Below are positions 16,707 through 26,454 of a stretch of DNA of 64,000 nucleotides, in pieces. The notes beneath the pieces were generated by a model. That model was not told where the DNA came from, made no database searches, and worked only from the letters and a program-made list of their open reading frames with translations. Position 1 is the stretch's first letter; every line of letters starts with the position of its first letter. Origin of the DNA: Fen-1258 sp041658245 (lineage in GTDB: Bacteria > Bacteroidota > Ignavibacteria > Ignavibacteriales > Melioribacteraceae); the NCBI GenBank assembly GCA_041658245.1, contig JBBAAM010000001.1, forward strand, positions 124,001 to 188,000, written 5' to 3'. Made by a program: the position numbers and the translations under genes.

Positions 16707-18191
16707 ATGAAATCAATTCAAGAAATAACAAAGAACAAACCGTGGTTAGGTTAGCTGCTGTTTGTTGTTACTGTCGTCGTAGTATTTTTAATTGGACTGT
16801 TTGCTTCCTCCATCATCGAAAGAAGAAATGAATCTTTCATGCTTCAGCAGGTAAAACCAATTGCAGATTGGGAGCCGCGCAACGAAGTGTGGGGAGAAAA
16901 TTATCCGCGCGAGTATGAAACATACATGAAAACACTCGACACAACTTATGCGAGCAAGCATTTTGGATCAGCAAAAGTTGATTATTTAGAAAAGTTTCCC
17001 GAGCTGGTGATTATGTGGGCAGGTTATGGATTTTCGAGGGATTACAATCAAGGAAGAGGACATGCATACGCAGTGAAAGATTTGCGCAACACTTTGAGAA
17101 CAGGCGGAAACAAAGTTAGTCCACAACCGGCAACGTGTTGGGCTTGCAAAAGCACAGATGTTCCGCGCATGATGCAAAAGATGGGCGTTGCTGAATTCTA
17201 CAAATCAAAATGGAAAGATTTAGGTTCTGAAATTGTTAACCCGATTGGCTGCCAGGATTGTCACGATCCGAAAACAATGGATTTAAGAATCACACGACCC
17301 GCACTTATTGAAGCTTTGCAGAGACAGGGTAAAGACATAAAGAGTTTCAGTCACAATGAAATGCGTTCGCTCGTTTGCGCTCAATGCCACGTTGAGTATT
17401 ACTTCAAAGGAGAAGGAAAGTATTTAACTTTTCCGTGGGATAACGGATTCAGCGCAGATGCAATGGAAGAATATTATGACAAAGCAGAATTCACCGATTG
17501 GACGCATCAACTTAGCCGTGCACCGATGCTGAAAGCACAACATCCGGATTATGAATTATATAAAACCGGTATTCACGCGGATCGAGGAGTTTCATGTGCG
17601 GATTGCCACATGCCGTATAAAACTGAAGGCGGAGTAAAATTCACAGATCATCATATTCAAAGCCCGTTGAACAATGTTGAAAATTCTTGCCAGGTTTGTC
17701 ACAGAGAAAAAACACAAAAGCTAATTGCAAACGTATATGAACGACAAGATAAGATTGATGAATTGAAAAGGATTGCTGAAAAAACTTTAGCCGCTACACA
17801 CATAGAAGCAAAGATTGCATGGGATAAAAGCGCAACAGAAACAGAAATGAAGCCGGCTCTTCAGTTAATACGCCATGCACAATGGAGATGGGATTGGGTT
17901 GCGGCATCAAACGGAATGGGTTTTCATTCTCCGGTTGAAGCGATGAGAGTTTTAGGAACATCAATACAAAAAGCAGAGCAAGCAAGGAAGGAAATTGCAC
18001 TTATACTTGTTAAGCATGGTGTAAACTATCCGGTTGCTCTGCCGGATTATTCTTCTAAAGAAAAAGCACAAAAGTTTATTGGGTTAAACATGCAAGAATT
18101 GAAAACAGACAAAGCAGATTTTCTGAAAGCATCTGTTCCGGAATGGAATAAAAAGGCGAAAGAGAGACAAGGAATGTTAAACGATTATTGA
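16707..18191 (+). CDS. nrfA: NrfA, ammonia-forming cytochrome c nitrite reductase, with in-frame amber at codon 16
   Basis: The ATG at 16707 follows a good AAAGGA site, and the frame reads MKSIQEITKNKPWLG, then TAG (16752-16754), then continues unbroken for 478 codons to the end. Immediately after the stop comes the hydrophobic signal anchor (LLFVVTVVVVFLIGLFASS), then a complete pentahaem enzyme: CWACK (the catalytic haem with Lys ligand), CQDCH, CAQCH, CADCH and CQVCH, plus the conserved GVSCADCHMPY and DHHIQSPL segments. TAG replaces what is most simply a TGG Trp codon (PWLGW). The product reduces nitrite to ammonium with NrfH. A start after the stop (first ATG 16839) would lack the signal anchor. 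Possible causes are a recent nonsense mutation, a sequencing error, amber read-through, or reinitiation at a non-ATG codon. Confidence 0.9.
16752..16754 (+). other. In-frame TAG inside nrfA
   Basis: Single amber codon in an otherwise intact nrfA frame, between the short cytoplasmic N-terminus and the signal anchor. The flanking residues (PWLG before, LLFVV after) suggest a TGG-to-TAG change. Confidence 0.93.
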
Positions 18192-18249
18192 TTATTCTCT
18201 ATATGATTCTATTGAATGACGATTGTTGATTTGTAATAACGGAGCTTTT

Positions 18250-18290
18250 AAAAAGTCCTTCCCTCTGGTATAGCCACTATGCGGGAAGGA
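18250..18290 (+). terminator. Hairpin downstream of nrfA, possible terminator
   Basis: Stem TCCTTCCC / GGGAAGGA with a loop of about 19 bases, followed by a short T-rich stretch. It is 60-100 bp after the nrfA stop. The loop is long, so this is only a moderate terminator call. Confidence 0.5.
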
Positions 18291-18493
18291 TTTTGATTGG
18301 AACACCGCATCGACTGTTAGTGATGCTAAATAAAAAATGCTTCCTAAGGCGAACATATAGGTGCTTTATTTCGATCTTAAATCTGTTTAAGTAAACCGAA
18401 GTCTTTTTTTATTTGCCCTCAACAAAAATTCTCTCTAAGTTGTTTCTAATTCTTTATCTCTTAATGAAAAAACACGAAACCTTAGGAGAAAAT

Positions 18494-18736
18494 TTGAAGA
18501 TACTATTTTCCGTGACACTACTTCTTTTTATAAGCAATCAATCATTTGCACAATTCTCTTTAGATAAATTTTGGAGTATTGAGCTCGGGAGTTCTCTTTC
18601 TAAAATAAATCAATTATGGTAAATCTGGAAGCAATCGGAATTCCTTTCTAACGGGAGAGCAAAAATTAATGATTCCCTTTCAAGAACTTATTCATGCGGA
18701 AGAAATTTTAGATGAGTTAAATATTTTAGAAGAATG
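18494..18736 (+). pseudogene. Decayed small exported protein gene
   Basis: After AGGAG (18483-18487) a TTG at 18494 opens a frame with a good signal peptide (LKILFSVTLLLFISN...FAQ) and a short mature part (FWSIELGSSLSKINQLW) that stops at 18620-18622. The next 110 bp read on in a neighbouring frame (KSGSNRNSFLTGEQ, then HAEEILDELNILEE) to TGA at 18734-18736. The two pieces look like one gene broken by a frameshift and shortening. The family is not recognised. The rest of the 18.2-18.78 kb gap shows no other gene. Confidence 0.35.
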
Positions 18737-18784
18737 ATGCTTAGAAAATAATCTACAAAGTTTTAAAGTATTTGGGAAAACAAC

Positions 18785-20035
18785 ATGAATGCAAATACAA
18801 AATTTGGCTTCATCCCTGTCTCAAGCTCAATTACTCAAACCTCAATAGAAGAGATAGCAGGTAATCTTCTTTCTTTATTTCATGATTATGGCGGTGAGCG
18901 ATTTACTGATGAAATGATAAATCTGCACGTTCCGATTTTTTACTTCATTGTTACAGGCGGAACTGAAGAAAAAGTTCTTAAACTTTGGTACGAACGGAAG
19001 AAAGTTTACAGCAATGAACCGGTAATTTTAATTGCTCACGCCGGGAATAATTCTCTTGCTGCATCAATGGAAATTTTAGCAAAGCTTCAGCAAGACGATG
19101 AAAAAGGAAAGATCATTTATATAGATAACAATATAAACAAAGATTGGCGGGACGATTTAGAAAGAAACGTAAAACATCATCAAGTGTTTCATCAATTAAA
19201 AAACACAAAGATCGGTTTGATTGGAAGTCCGTCTGATTGGCTTGTTGCAAGCATGCCGGATTCTTCCGTTATAAAAAAAGTATGGGGTCCGCAAGTAGTA
19301 AATGTTGATCTTGAAGAACTTAAAACAAGGATAGCAGAAATAAAAGATGAACAAATCGAAGACGATTATTACTACTTAACAACAAAAGCCGCGGCAATAA
19401 AAGAACCCTCAAAGAAAGAAATTAAGAATGTAGTGAGAGTTTATATAGCACTTAAAGAGTTGATCCGTGCACAAGAATTAAATTCAGTTTCAGTCCGCTG
19501 TTTCGATTTGGTAACAGACCTTAAAACTACCGGATGTTTTGCATTATCAAAACTGAACGATGAAGGAATCATTGCCGGATGCGAGGGCGATCTTGTCTCT
19601 ACGCTTGGAATGTTATGGGCAAATTATTTAACAAATCAAACTGTTTGGATGGCTAACCCTGCACAGATTGATGAACAGAGCAATTCAATATGGCTTGCTC
19701 ATTGTACTGTTCCGATGAGTATGACGGAGAATTATAAATTACGCTCGCATTTTGAATCGGGACTTGGAGTTGGCATAGAAGGAGAATTGGCAAAGGGAAA
19801 AATTACAGTGTTGAGGATAGGCGGAAAGAATCTGGAAAAAATTTGGGTATCTAACGGGGAGATCTTAGAAACCGGTTCATCGGAAAATCTTTGCAGAACA
19901 CAAGTAAAAGTAAAGTTGCACGGCTCGGCTAAAGTAACGGATTTGCTTAATGAACCGCTTGGAAATCATTTACTTCTGATGCGCGGTAGTTATGCTAAAG
20001 AAATGATTGAATGGTGGGAGATGTTTATAGTTTAG
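18785..20035 (+). CDS. L-fucose/L-arabinose isomerase-like protein
   Basis: 416 residues. The length, the C-terminal part (DLVTDLKTTGCFALSKLND, EGDLVSTLGMLWANYL, the AHCTVP segment and a beta-sandwich to the end) and the overall order match the FucI/AraA-like fold family. The N-terminal part has a sugar-binding Rossmann-like region (LIAHAGNNSLAASMEI). Conserved Glu/Asp residues of the C-terminal region (CEGD) could bind the divalent metal. The substrate is unknown: fucose, arabinose or another sugar. It stands alone on the plus strand about 100 bp before the OmpA gene. Confidence 0.72.
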   Translation: MNANTKFGFIPVSSSITQTSIEEIAGNLLSLFHDYGGERFTDEMINLHVPIFYFIVTGGTEEKVLKLWYERKKVYSNEPVILIAHAGNNSLAASMEILAKLQQDDEKGKIIYIDNNINKDWRDDLERNVKHHQVFHQLKNTKIGLIGSPSDWLVASMPDSSVIKKVWGPQVVNVDLEELKTRIAEIKDEQIEDDYYYLTTKAAAIKEPSKKEIKNVVRVYIALKELIRAQELNSVSVRCFDLVTDLKTTGCFALSKLNDEGIIAGCEGDLVSTLGMLWANYLTNQTVWMANPAQIDEQSNSIWLAHCTVPMSMTENYKLRSHFESGLGVGIEGELAKGKITVLRIGGKNLEKIWVSNGEILETGSSENLCRTQVKVKLHGSAKVTDLLNEPLGNHLLLMRGSYAKEMIEWWEMFIV

Positions 20036-20136
20036 TTTTAGGATTCAAAACCAAAAAAATTAGGCGGATAAGGAATTGTTTTAAAGCATTTAATGTTAAT
20101 TTACGAACAATTAATCCTAGAAATTTCGGAGGCAAC

Positions 20137-21705
20137 ATGAAAAGGTTTTCAACCATCACAATATTATACTCCATTATAGCATTCTTCTTTGCCGGTCAAA
20201 TCTTCTCTCAAAGCGATTCTGAAAAAATGTTTAAGAATTCAAGAGATCTAAGCAAGAAAGCATTATCCATGGCGGCTAATATTTTTGCTCAAGAGGATTT
20301 TGAAAAAGGAACTGACCTGCTTGCTGATGCAGAAAAGCTTTTAAAGAAAAACGGAAAACCCGAAGAGATTCAACAGAATCTTACAACGGCAATTGATCTA
20401 TTTAATAAATCAATCGAGACAACCAAAACATTGAATACAAGTTTTTCAGATCTAATGAAAATACGCCAGCTTGCGTTTAATGTTGATGCTTACACTAACG
20501 CACCGAAATTATGGAAAGAAGGAGAGGAAAATTTTTCAAGCGCCGTAGAAGATTATAACGATAAAGATATGGAAGGATATAAAAAATATGCTAAATCCGC
20601 TGAGACTAATTATAAAGATGCAGAATTGGTGGGTGTAAAAGGTAAATTTTTGAATGATCTTAATGCTTCAATTGCTCAAGCAGAAGATAAAGATTTAAAC
20701 AAATACGCACCCATCATCTTAAATAAGAGCAAAAAATATGCTCAAGACATAGAAACAATTTTAGACGCCAACCGTTACGATACTCTAAAAGCACACAATA
20801 ACCTGAACCAAGCTATGTACGAACTTAAACATGGTTTATACTTGCAGGATCTTTTTACGAAGATGAAAGACAAAGAGAAGACAATGGAAGATTTAGTTTT
20901 ATCGTGGGAAGAACCGCTAGCCAAAATAGGTGCTGAGTTCAAGATTCAACCATCATTCGACAAAGGTTATGATGAAATCACTTCTCAAATTATCTTTAAT
21001 ATTAATGATGGTCATGTAAAATTAAATAAAGCTTTGAACGACAATCAAAGAATTTCTTCCGAACTGGAGGATCTGAAAAAATCAATTCAGGATTATAAAA
21101 CAAAACTTGAAGATGCAGAGACTCAGAATAAAAAACTGAATGTAGATAATGAATCGCTCAAAAAATCAATAGAAGAATTAAATAAGTCGGTTGAAGACTA
21201 TAAAACAAGATTTGCACAACTTGAGAATGAAAGTCTTAGGTACAAGACGCAGTCGCAGGAATTGGAAAGGAATAATCAAATCATAGAAAAAGCATCTAAC
21301 CTGTTTCTTCCTTCTGAAGCAGAAGTTATAAGAAACGGAGAATTAATAATAATAAGATTAGTTAACATAGTCTTTCCGTCAAACAAGGCAACACTTGAAC
21401 CTCAGTATTATAATCTGTTTGCAAAAGTTCAGAAAGCAATTCAATTATTTCCAAACGGGACGACAGTGATAGAAGGTCATACCGATGGTCAAGGCGATTT
21501 TCAAAAGAATCTTGATCTCTCACAATTAAGAGCTAATGCCATATTTCAATATTTAATGTCAAGCATGGGTGCCGAAGCGAACAGAATTACTTCTGTGGGA
21601 CTTGGCGGTACTAAACCGATCGCCAACAATTCATCAGAAGAAGGAAGAGCAAAAAATAGAAGGATTGAAATAGTAATTAATCCGCACTTCCCTGCAACCA
21701 AGTAG
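20137..21705 (+). CDS. OmpA-family protein with long coiled-coil periplasmic part
   Basis: 522 residues from ATG 20137. A GGAGG-like site (CGGAGG, 20128-20133) precedes it and the upstream open frame is ignored. It has a signal peptide (1-25), a long helical region (30-300), a classic heptad coiled coil (about 330-420, alternating LKKSI, EDYKTK, ELNKSVEDYK), and an OmpA C-terminal peptidoglycan-binding domain (about 430-515: VIEGHTDGQGD, LRANAIFQYL, then GRAKNRRIEI with the Asp/Arg pair that binds diaminopimelate). It probably links the outer membrane to the wall. There is no beta-barrel domain; the N-terminal half resembles DUF4398/coiled-coil OmpA proteins. Confidence 0.88.
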   Translation: MKRFSTITILYSIIAFFFAGQIFSQSDSEKMFKNSRDLSKKALSMAANIFAQEDFEKGTDLLADAEKLLKKNGKPEEIQQNLTTAIDLFNKSIETTKTLNTSFSDLMKIRQLAFNVDAYTNAPKLWKEGEENFSSAVEDYNDKDMEGYKKYAKSAETNYKDAELVGVKGKFLNDLNASIAQAEDKDLNKYAPIILNKSKKYAQDIETILDANRYDTLKAHNNLNQAMYELKHGLYLQDLFTKMKDKEKTMEDLVLSWEEPLAKIGAEFKIQPSFDKGYDEITSQIIFNINDGHVKLNKALNDNQRISSELEDLKKSIQDYKTKLEDAETQNKKLNVDNESLKKSIEELNKSVEDYKTRFAQLENESLRYKTQSQELERNNQIIEKASNLFLPSEAEVIRNGELIIIRLVNIVFPSNKATLEPQYYNLFAKVQKAIQLFPNGTTVIEGHTDGQGDFQKNLDLSQLRANAIFQYLMSSMGAEANRITSVGLGGTKPIANNSSEEGRAKNRRIEIVINPHFPATK

Positions 21706-21732
21706 AGAGTTCGGACATATAACTATTTCTTT

Positions 21733-21750
21733 ATGTAAATACTTTTACAT
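21733..21750. other. AT-rich hairpin
   Basis: Perfect inverted repeat ATGTAAA / TTTACAT with a 4-base loop, between the OmpA gene and the strong terminator. It may be an auxiliary termination or RNA-stability structure. Confidence 0.35.
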
Positions 21751-21785
21751 TTTCCTAACAATTCCATGACAACTCAACATAGAGG

Positions 21786-21815
21786 ATAAATCCCGCGAAT
21801 GCGGGATTTATTTTT
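21786..21815. terminator. Bidirectional terminator between OmpA and kinase genes
   Basis: 9-bp perfect stem AAATCCCGC / GCGGGATTT with a GAAT loop and a T run (21788-21815), placed between convergent genes. Confidence 0.92.
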
Positions 21816-22707
21816 AACAGAAGGTTTCCCCATATTTTTCATAAACTAAATCATCATTTGGTAATGCCCCAATAACTAAACATACCTCCGCAGCAAATTC
21901 ATTTGCAAGTTTGTTGATTTCGGCAATCGGCATATTGTTTAAGTAACCAATACAGAGTATAGCGGCAAAAGCATCGCCGGCTCCAAGAGTATCAACCACA
22001 TTAACAATTTCTGCTTTGTAATGATTTGTTTCGCTCTTAGTGTAAAGCTCAGCACCCTTCTCTCCGAGTGTCAATCCGATAAGATCAATATCAAACTCTT
22101 TAATTAATTGTTCTATTGCTCGATTGTTAAATCGTTGTAGGTCGAAGAGCTGTTTAAGCTTGTCCAATTCGTCTTGGTTAATTTTAAGAACATTACATGT
22201 CAACAAAGTTTGTTTAATCAATTCCTTTGTGTAAAAATTGTGACGAAGGTTGAGATCGCAAAAATATTTCAATTGTGGTTTTTCAAAGAGAGATTGAATT
22301 GTATCGCGGGAAATATCGCTGCGTGTTGAAAGCGTACCGAAGTACAACAAATCAGTTTCCTTTTCGATCAACTCTTTTATTGAATCGTTCATTGTAATGT
22401 AATCATAGCTGCACTCAGGAGAAATTGTGAATTGCGGAGTTCTATCTTCACTAAGTTTTACTTGAACTGTTCCGGTTAGATATTTCTTATCTATATATAT
22501 GTGTTTAGTATTAAATCCGATTGAGTTGAGATATGAAAGCATTTCTTTTCCGTTCTCATCATTCCCAACACTTGAAACGAAATTTGCTTTACCCAATATC
22601 TTCCATATATGATAAATAAAATTAAACGGCGCACCGCCCAAGCGTTTTTTGTCAGGATAAATATCATAAAGGATTTCACCGATAGCAGTAACTCTTAAAT
22701 TTTTCAT
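21814..22707 (-). CDS. PfkB-family carbohydrate kinase (fructokinase-like)
   Basis: 297 residues. The ribokinase fold starts with an AIGEILYDIYPDKKRLGGAPFNF region, as in fructokinases, and has the C-terminal PfkB signature DTLGAGDAFAAIL (about 245-257) with the catalytic Asp of GAGD. It probably phosphorylates fructose or a related sugar in the cytosol. The start lies 7 bp after the stop of the upstream phosphoesterase-fusion gene, so they may share a transcript, although the functions have no obvious link. Confidence 0.88.
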   Translation of the reverse strand: MKNLRVTAIGEILYDIYPDKKRLGGAPFNFIYHIWKILGKANFVSSVGNDENGKEMLSYLNSIGFNTKHIYIDKKYLTGTVQVKLSEDRTPQFTISPECSYDYITMNDSIKELIEKETDLLYFGTLSTRSDISRDTIQSLFEKPQLKYFCDLNLRHNFYTKELIKQTLLTCNVLKINQDELDKLKQLFDLQRFNNRAIEQLIKEFDIDLIGLTLGEKGAELYTKSETNHYKAEIVNVVDTLGAGDAFAAILCIGYLNNMPIAEINKLANEFAAEVCLVIGALPNDDLVYEKYGETFC

Positions 22708-22714
22708 TTACGTT

Positions 22715-25513
22715 CTATTTTATCCGCTCTCTATTTTCTTTACGGTCTTTCTCCTTCTCTTTAGCTTCATGCATCATATCTTTCACATTATCAATTTCAG
22801 GGGATTCGCTGAGAGATTTCCAATCAAACTTTTCATCAAGCGGAGTTAAAGCTTTTTGCGGATCGAAAATTCTTCTATCTATATCTAAAGCGTTGTACGA
22901 AGTGAAATCCGGTTTATCTGTAAAGAAATCTGAAAAGTCATTTGCACCGGCATCAAATTGATTTAAGTATGGAATGCCGAGAACATTCCAGAAAGTTTTG
23001 AAGATACTGCCGAAACTATAATGAACATGACTGACATAATTTTTCTTCACGTAAGGAGAGATGACCATCAGAACACTTCTATGCGCATCAATGTGATCTA
23101 CACCGTTCTGCGCGTCATCTTCTGTAATTACGATCATCATATTTTTCCAGTACGGCGTGTGTGAAAGAAACTCTACAATCCGTCCGATTGCAAGATCGTT
23201 ATCAGCCATGTAGCTTTCGCGGAAAGGATATCCGGCATCGGGACGCTCACCGGCGCCATGATCATTCGGTACAATAACGGTAAGAACAGACGGCATCTTT
23301 TTTCCTTTTCCCATCCACTTTTCATTAAATTCTTTTTTGAACATATCAATTCTAAATTGATCGGGAATGGAAGTGTTGTATGTTGGGTAAATGCGGGAAG
23401 TTTTGTTGAACATTGGGCGCGGAACCGGATAATTAACATAATGTCTAACACCGCCGTATTTATAACTTGCATCGTAAGAAGCTGGCTCGAACATCATCCC
23501 AAAACCAAAATTAAAAAAATCTATTTTATTTCTTTCGAGATGATCCCACATAGATCCTGCTTCGTTGTAATCTTCGGGGTAGATAGCTCCTGCGGTAGGA
23601 TTGATGCCAAGAGCACCCTTAGCTTTCGAATTTTCTTTTACATCTCTATTCTTGCCGTAATCAGCCGGAACGATTGTTTCAACCCATTCATTCGGATAAG
23701 TATTAACAAGCCAGCGGTGCCCGTCCGATGAAACATCCGAATCAACATAAAAATTATCGGAGATCGAAAATCGTTTTGCTAATTCGAGATGATTTTTCAT
23801 TACAGTAGTATTTATTACTTCAAGAGTTTTCTTTTTATTTGTGAAGGAAACATTTTTTCCATAACGGGCAAGCGTTGAATCGCCGTTTCCATTTTTGACA
23901 TTCCCGAATATTTCATCATAAGTTCTATTTTCTTTTGAAATGAAGACGATATGTTTTATCGGGCTAACCTTTTCTTTGGGATAAAGAGGAATGGGATTGC
24001 TTTTTCTTTCAGAAAATTTTTGTGATGATGATTTCTCAATTAAAAAATTATTATCAATCACTTTTTGGGTTAGGGCAGGCAGTTCATCATCTTTTGGTAT
24101 ATCAATTACCGAAACAGCTCCTTTCATTAAGTTGCCGATGTAAGTTCCTTCGGGTCCGGGTTTAAAATATTCTCCTCCATTCGGTCCGCTGCCGTATCCT
24201 TTTGCATTTGCCACAAATAATTTATTTCCATCAATACTTACTTTTAATTTTGCCGGAAACCAGCCTGTTGGTATGTGTCCGAGAATTTTCATTTTATCTA
24301 TATCAATCACAGCAACAGCATTGATTCCAGATTCTGCAACATATAATCTTTTTTGATCGGGCGAGAGTGTTAGTCCGTATGGAATTATACCGCGTAAATT
24401 TTTTAAGCGATCATCCAGTACAAGTTTTATCGTCTTTACAATCTTTTTCTTTTCAATATCTATAACAGAAAGATTATCGTTCGTTCCGTTGCTAACGAAT
24501 AAATATTTATTTGTTGCAGCAAGAGAGTTGGGGCTTGAACCTCCGACAGCCGGAATCCCTTCGATCAATTCTCCTATCCGGTTACCCGTTTTAATTTTTG
24601 TAGTAACTCTTTGATGATTCGGATCTTTGTTATCTATAATAAAGACCGAGAAAGCATCGGAAGAATATGGATTGCCTAAACCCGGAACTTTAATATCACC
24701 TATCTTAACGCCAGTCCGAGATTCTTTAGACAAATAACCATAAGGCGGAAAAGTTAATCCTTTCTCTTTAACATTATTGCTTGTTATACCGGGGATATGT
24801 TTGTATTCGTACATTCCCACATTTGCAACAAAAATATTTATTTCATCAGGCGAGAGAGTAATACCAAAAGGATATCTTCCCACCGGTACACTTTGAACAA
24901 GCAATTTTGTTTTTGTATCTGCAATGATCATTCTAAAATTGATTTGATCAACTGCGTAAATTTTTTCTCCGTTACTAGATAAAACCAAATCACCGATGTA
25001 TCCGTGAGAGTAATCGAATTTATTATCAGCGTAAGCGCAATCAATCGAATCAATTTTATTTCCTGTTGAAATATCGAACAAGTAAATTTTATTAGTTTGT
25101 CCACCTGCGACGTAAACAATTTTATTATCGGGAGAAATTGCCAATCCCATAAAAACTGATGCAAGAACTCCTTTATCTGTATTTGCACCGGGTGGAACTT
25201 GCTGAACGATAGGATCTCCACTCAAAATATTTTTGATCAATGTAATTGAAAGAGGATCGGTTCCGGAATTTGCAGTAACAAGCACGTTTCCATCCGGACT
25301 TAAAGTTAATCCATACGGATGGGGAGCGGTAATAATTGTTTTTCCTAAAGGAGTAATAAATCTGCCATTCGGAATAACCGTCTTTCCGTTCAAATCAATT
25401 TTTGTAAATTCTTTTTCAGCCGGAGCTGAAATGATCCAAAAATCTTTTTTAGATTGAGGATGTACGTTTAAGTAAAACGTAAAAAGTAGAATTAAGCAGA
25501 TAAAATTTTTCAT
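22715..25513 (-). CDS. YncE-like beta-propeller fused to a phosphoesterase domain
   Basis: About 932 residues from ATG 25513, which gives a signal peptide MKNFICLILLFTFYL. A TTG at 25546 would add 11 residues. Residues ~40-480 form a YVTN/YncE propeller with repeated LSPDxxxxxVAN and FVSNGTNDNLSVID units. Residues ~530-880 form an alkaline-phosphatase-superfamily phosphoesterase (KHIVFISKENRTYDEIFG, then VTEDDAQNGVDHIDAHR and a final HVHYSFGSIFKTFW). This two-part architecture is a known exported family in Bacteroidota and Acidobacteria. The physiological substrate is not established. Confidence 0.87.
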   Translation of the reverse strand: MKNFICLILLFTFYLNVHPQSKKDFWIISAPAEKEFTKIDLNGKTVIPNGRFITPLGKTIITAPHPYGLTLSPDGNVLVTANSGTDPLSITLIKNILSGDPIVQQVPPGANTDKGVLASVFMGLAISPDNKIVYVAGGQTNKIYLFDISTGNKIDSIDCAYADNKFDYSHGYIGDLVLSSNGEKIYAVDQINFRMIIADTKTKLLVQSVPVGRYPFGITLSPDEINIFVANVGMYEYKHIPGITSNNVKEKGLTFPPYGYLSKESRTGVKIGDIKVPGLGNPYSSDAFSVFIIDNKDPNHQRVTTKIKTGNRIGELIEGIPAVGGSSPNSLAATNKYLFVSNGTNDNLSVIDIEKKKIVKTIKLVLDDRLKNLRGIIPYGLTLSPDQKRLYVAESGINAVAVIDIDKMKILGHIPTGWFPAKLKVSIDGNKLFVANAKGYGSGPNGGEYFKPGPEGTYIGNLMKGAVSVIDIPKDDELPALTQKVIDNNFLIEKSSSQKFSERKSNPIPLYPKEKVSPIKHIVFISKENRTYDEIFGNVKNGNGDSTLARYGKNVSFTNKKKTLEVINTTVMKNHLELAKRFSISDNFYVDSDVSSDGHRWLVNTYPNEWVETIVPADYGKNRDVKENSKAKGALGINPTAGAIYPEDYNEAGSMWDHLERNKIDFFNFGFGMMFEPASYDASYKYGGVRHYVNYPVPRPMFNKTSRIYPTYNTSIPDQFRIDMFKKEFNEKWMGKGKKMPSVLTVIVPNDHGAGERPDAGYPFRESYMADNDLAIGRIVEFLSHTPYWKNMMIVITEDDAQNGVDHIDAHRSVLMVISPYVKKNYVSHVHYSFGSIFKTFWNVLGIPYLNQFDAGANDFSDFFTDKPDFTSYNALDIDRRIFDPQKALTPLDEKFDWKSLSESPEIDNVKDMMHEAKEKEKDRKENRERIK

Positions 25514-25560
25514 CTGGTTATTTATGATTTTTTGTTGAGAGTTCAATTAGATACTTAAAA

Positions 25561-26454
25561 TTAGTTTCTTCTTTTGATTTGAACAACAATTGCTCCGGCT
25601 GCAGCTATTAACATTCCAATTCCTTCCCGCCAAGTTACAGGTTCACCAATAAATAACCATGCAAGAAAGGCAATTTGGATTAACATTGTTCCGTTTATTA
25701 TGCTTGATTCCATCGCAGTGAGAGTTCTCAAAGATAAATTCCAAAGTGTAAATGCAAAAGCTGTATTTACAACTGCAAGCCAAAGTAAAAATAAAATATT
25801 TGTTAAACTTAAAAGTGGTAATCCTTGTGTTACAAGACCAATAATCAACATTACGATTGATCCAATCCCCATGCTTATAACTGTAACTGTTAAAGGATGG
25901 AATTTACTGCTTCGATTTATTCCGCGACCTAGTATGGAGGAAAATGCGTTGGAGAAAATTCCAATTGTCATCACAATAATTCCCAGAGTTTTACTTTCGG
26001 ATAGATCAACGGGATAGAAGTAAGCAAGTATTCCAATAATAAATAAACTTGTACCTAACCATTGAAGCACAGAAGGTCTTTCAGATAAAAGAAAAATTCC
26101 CATTACCGCAACTATGATAGGAGTAAAATTGAGAAGCAGACTTACTGTTACCGCGGGAAGAAGCGACAATCCGATAAATTGAGTTCCTTGTGTAAATGTA
26201 TAAAAAAGAAGTCCGAGGACAGTTAAACGTAACCAATCTTTTCGATCAATTTTTTTAACTTCAGAAATTTTTTCTTTAGTTAACATAAAAGGAAGCAGAC
26301 ACACAAAAGCTAAGAAGTAACGCAACCCGGCAAAAGTCAGCGGTGGAATATCCCGCAATCCCCATTTGATAATAATGAATGATGTTGACCAGAAGAAAGT
26401 GACAAGTAATGCAATTAAAACAGATGCGGTTCTTGAAAGCGGTTTAGAGAAAAT
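25561..26454 (-). CDS. EamA/DMT-family membrane transporter with an apparent ATT start
   Basis: A TTG (26358) start gives 265 residues, but that frame lacks the first helix of the first EamA repeat. The same frame is open upstream and encodes SVLIALLVTFFWSTSFIIIKWGLRDIPP, the typical DMT N-terminus. The best in-frame start is ATT at 26454, with AGAGG six bases upstream, giving 297 residues and ten helices. An in-frame TAG lies three codons before that ATT. Either a rare ATT start is used or the true start was lost. It exports or imports a small metabolite, possibly amino acids. Confidence 0.8.
   Translation of the reverse strand: MFSKPLSRTASVLIALLVTFFWSTSFIIIKWGLRDIPPLTFAGLRYFLAFVCLLPFMLTKEKISEVKKIDRKDWLRLTVLGLLFYTFTQGTQFIGLSLLPAVTVSLLLNFTPIIVAVMGIFLLSERPSVLQWLGTSLFIIGILAYFYPVDLSESKTLGIIVMTIGIFSNAFSSILGRGINRSSKFHPLTVTVISMGIGSIVMLIIGLVTQGLPLLSLTNILFLLWLAVVNTAFAFTLWNLSLRTLTAMESSIINGTMLIQIAFLAWLFIGEPVTWREGIGMLIAAAGAIVVQIKRRN

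Noticed and set aside
25514..25546. Longer TTG start for the YncE/phosphoesterase gene
   Set aside because: It would put polar residues before the signal peptide; the ATG at 25513 gives a normal one.
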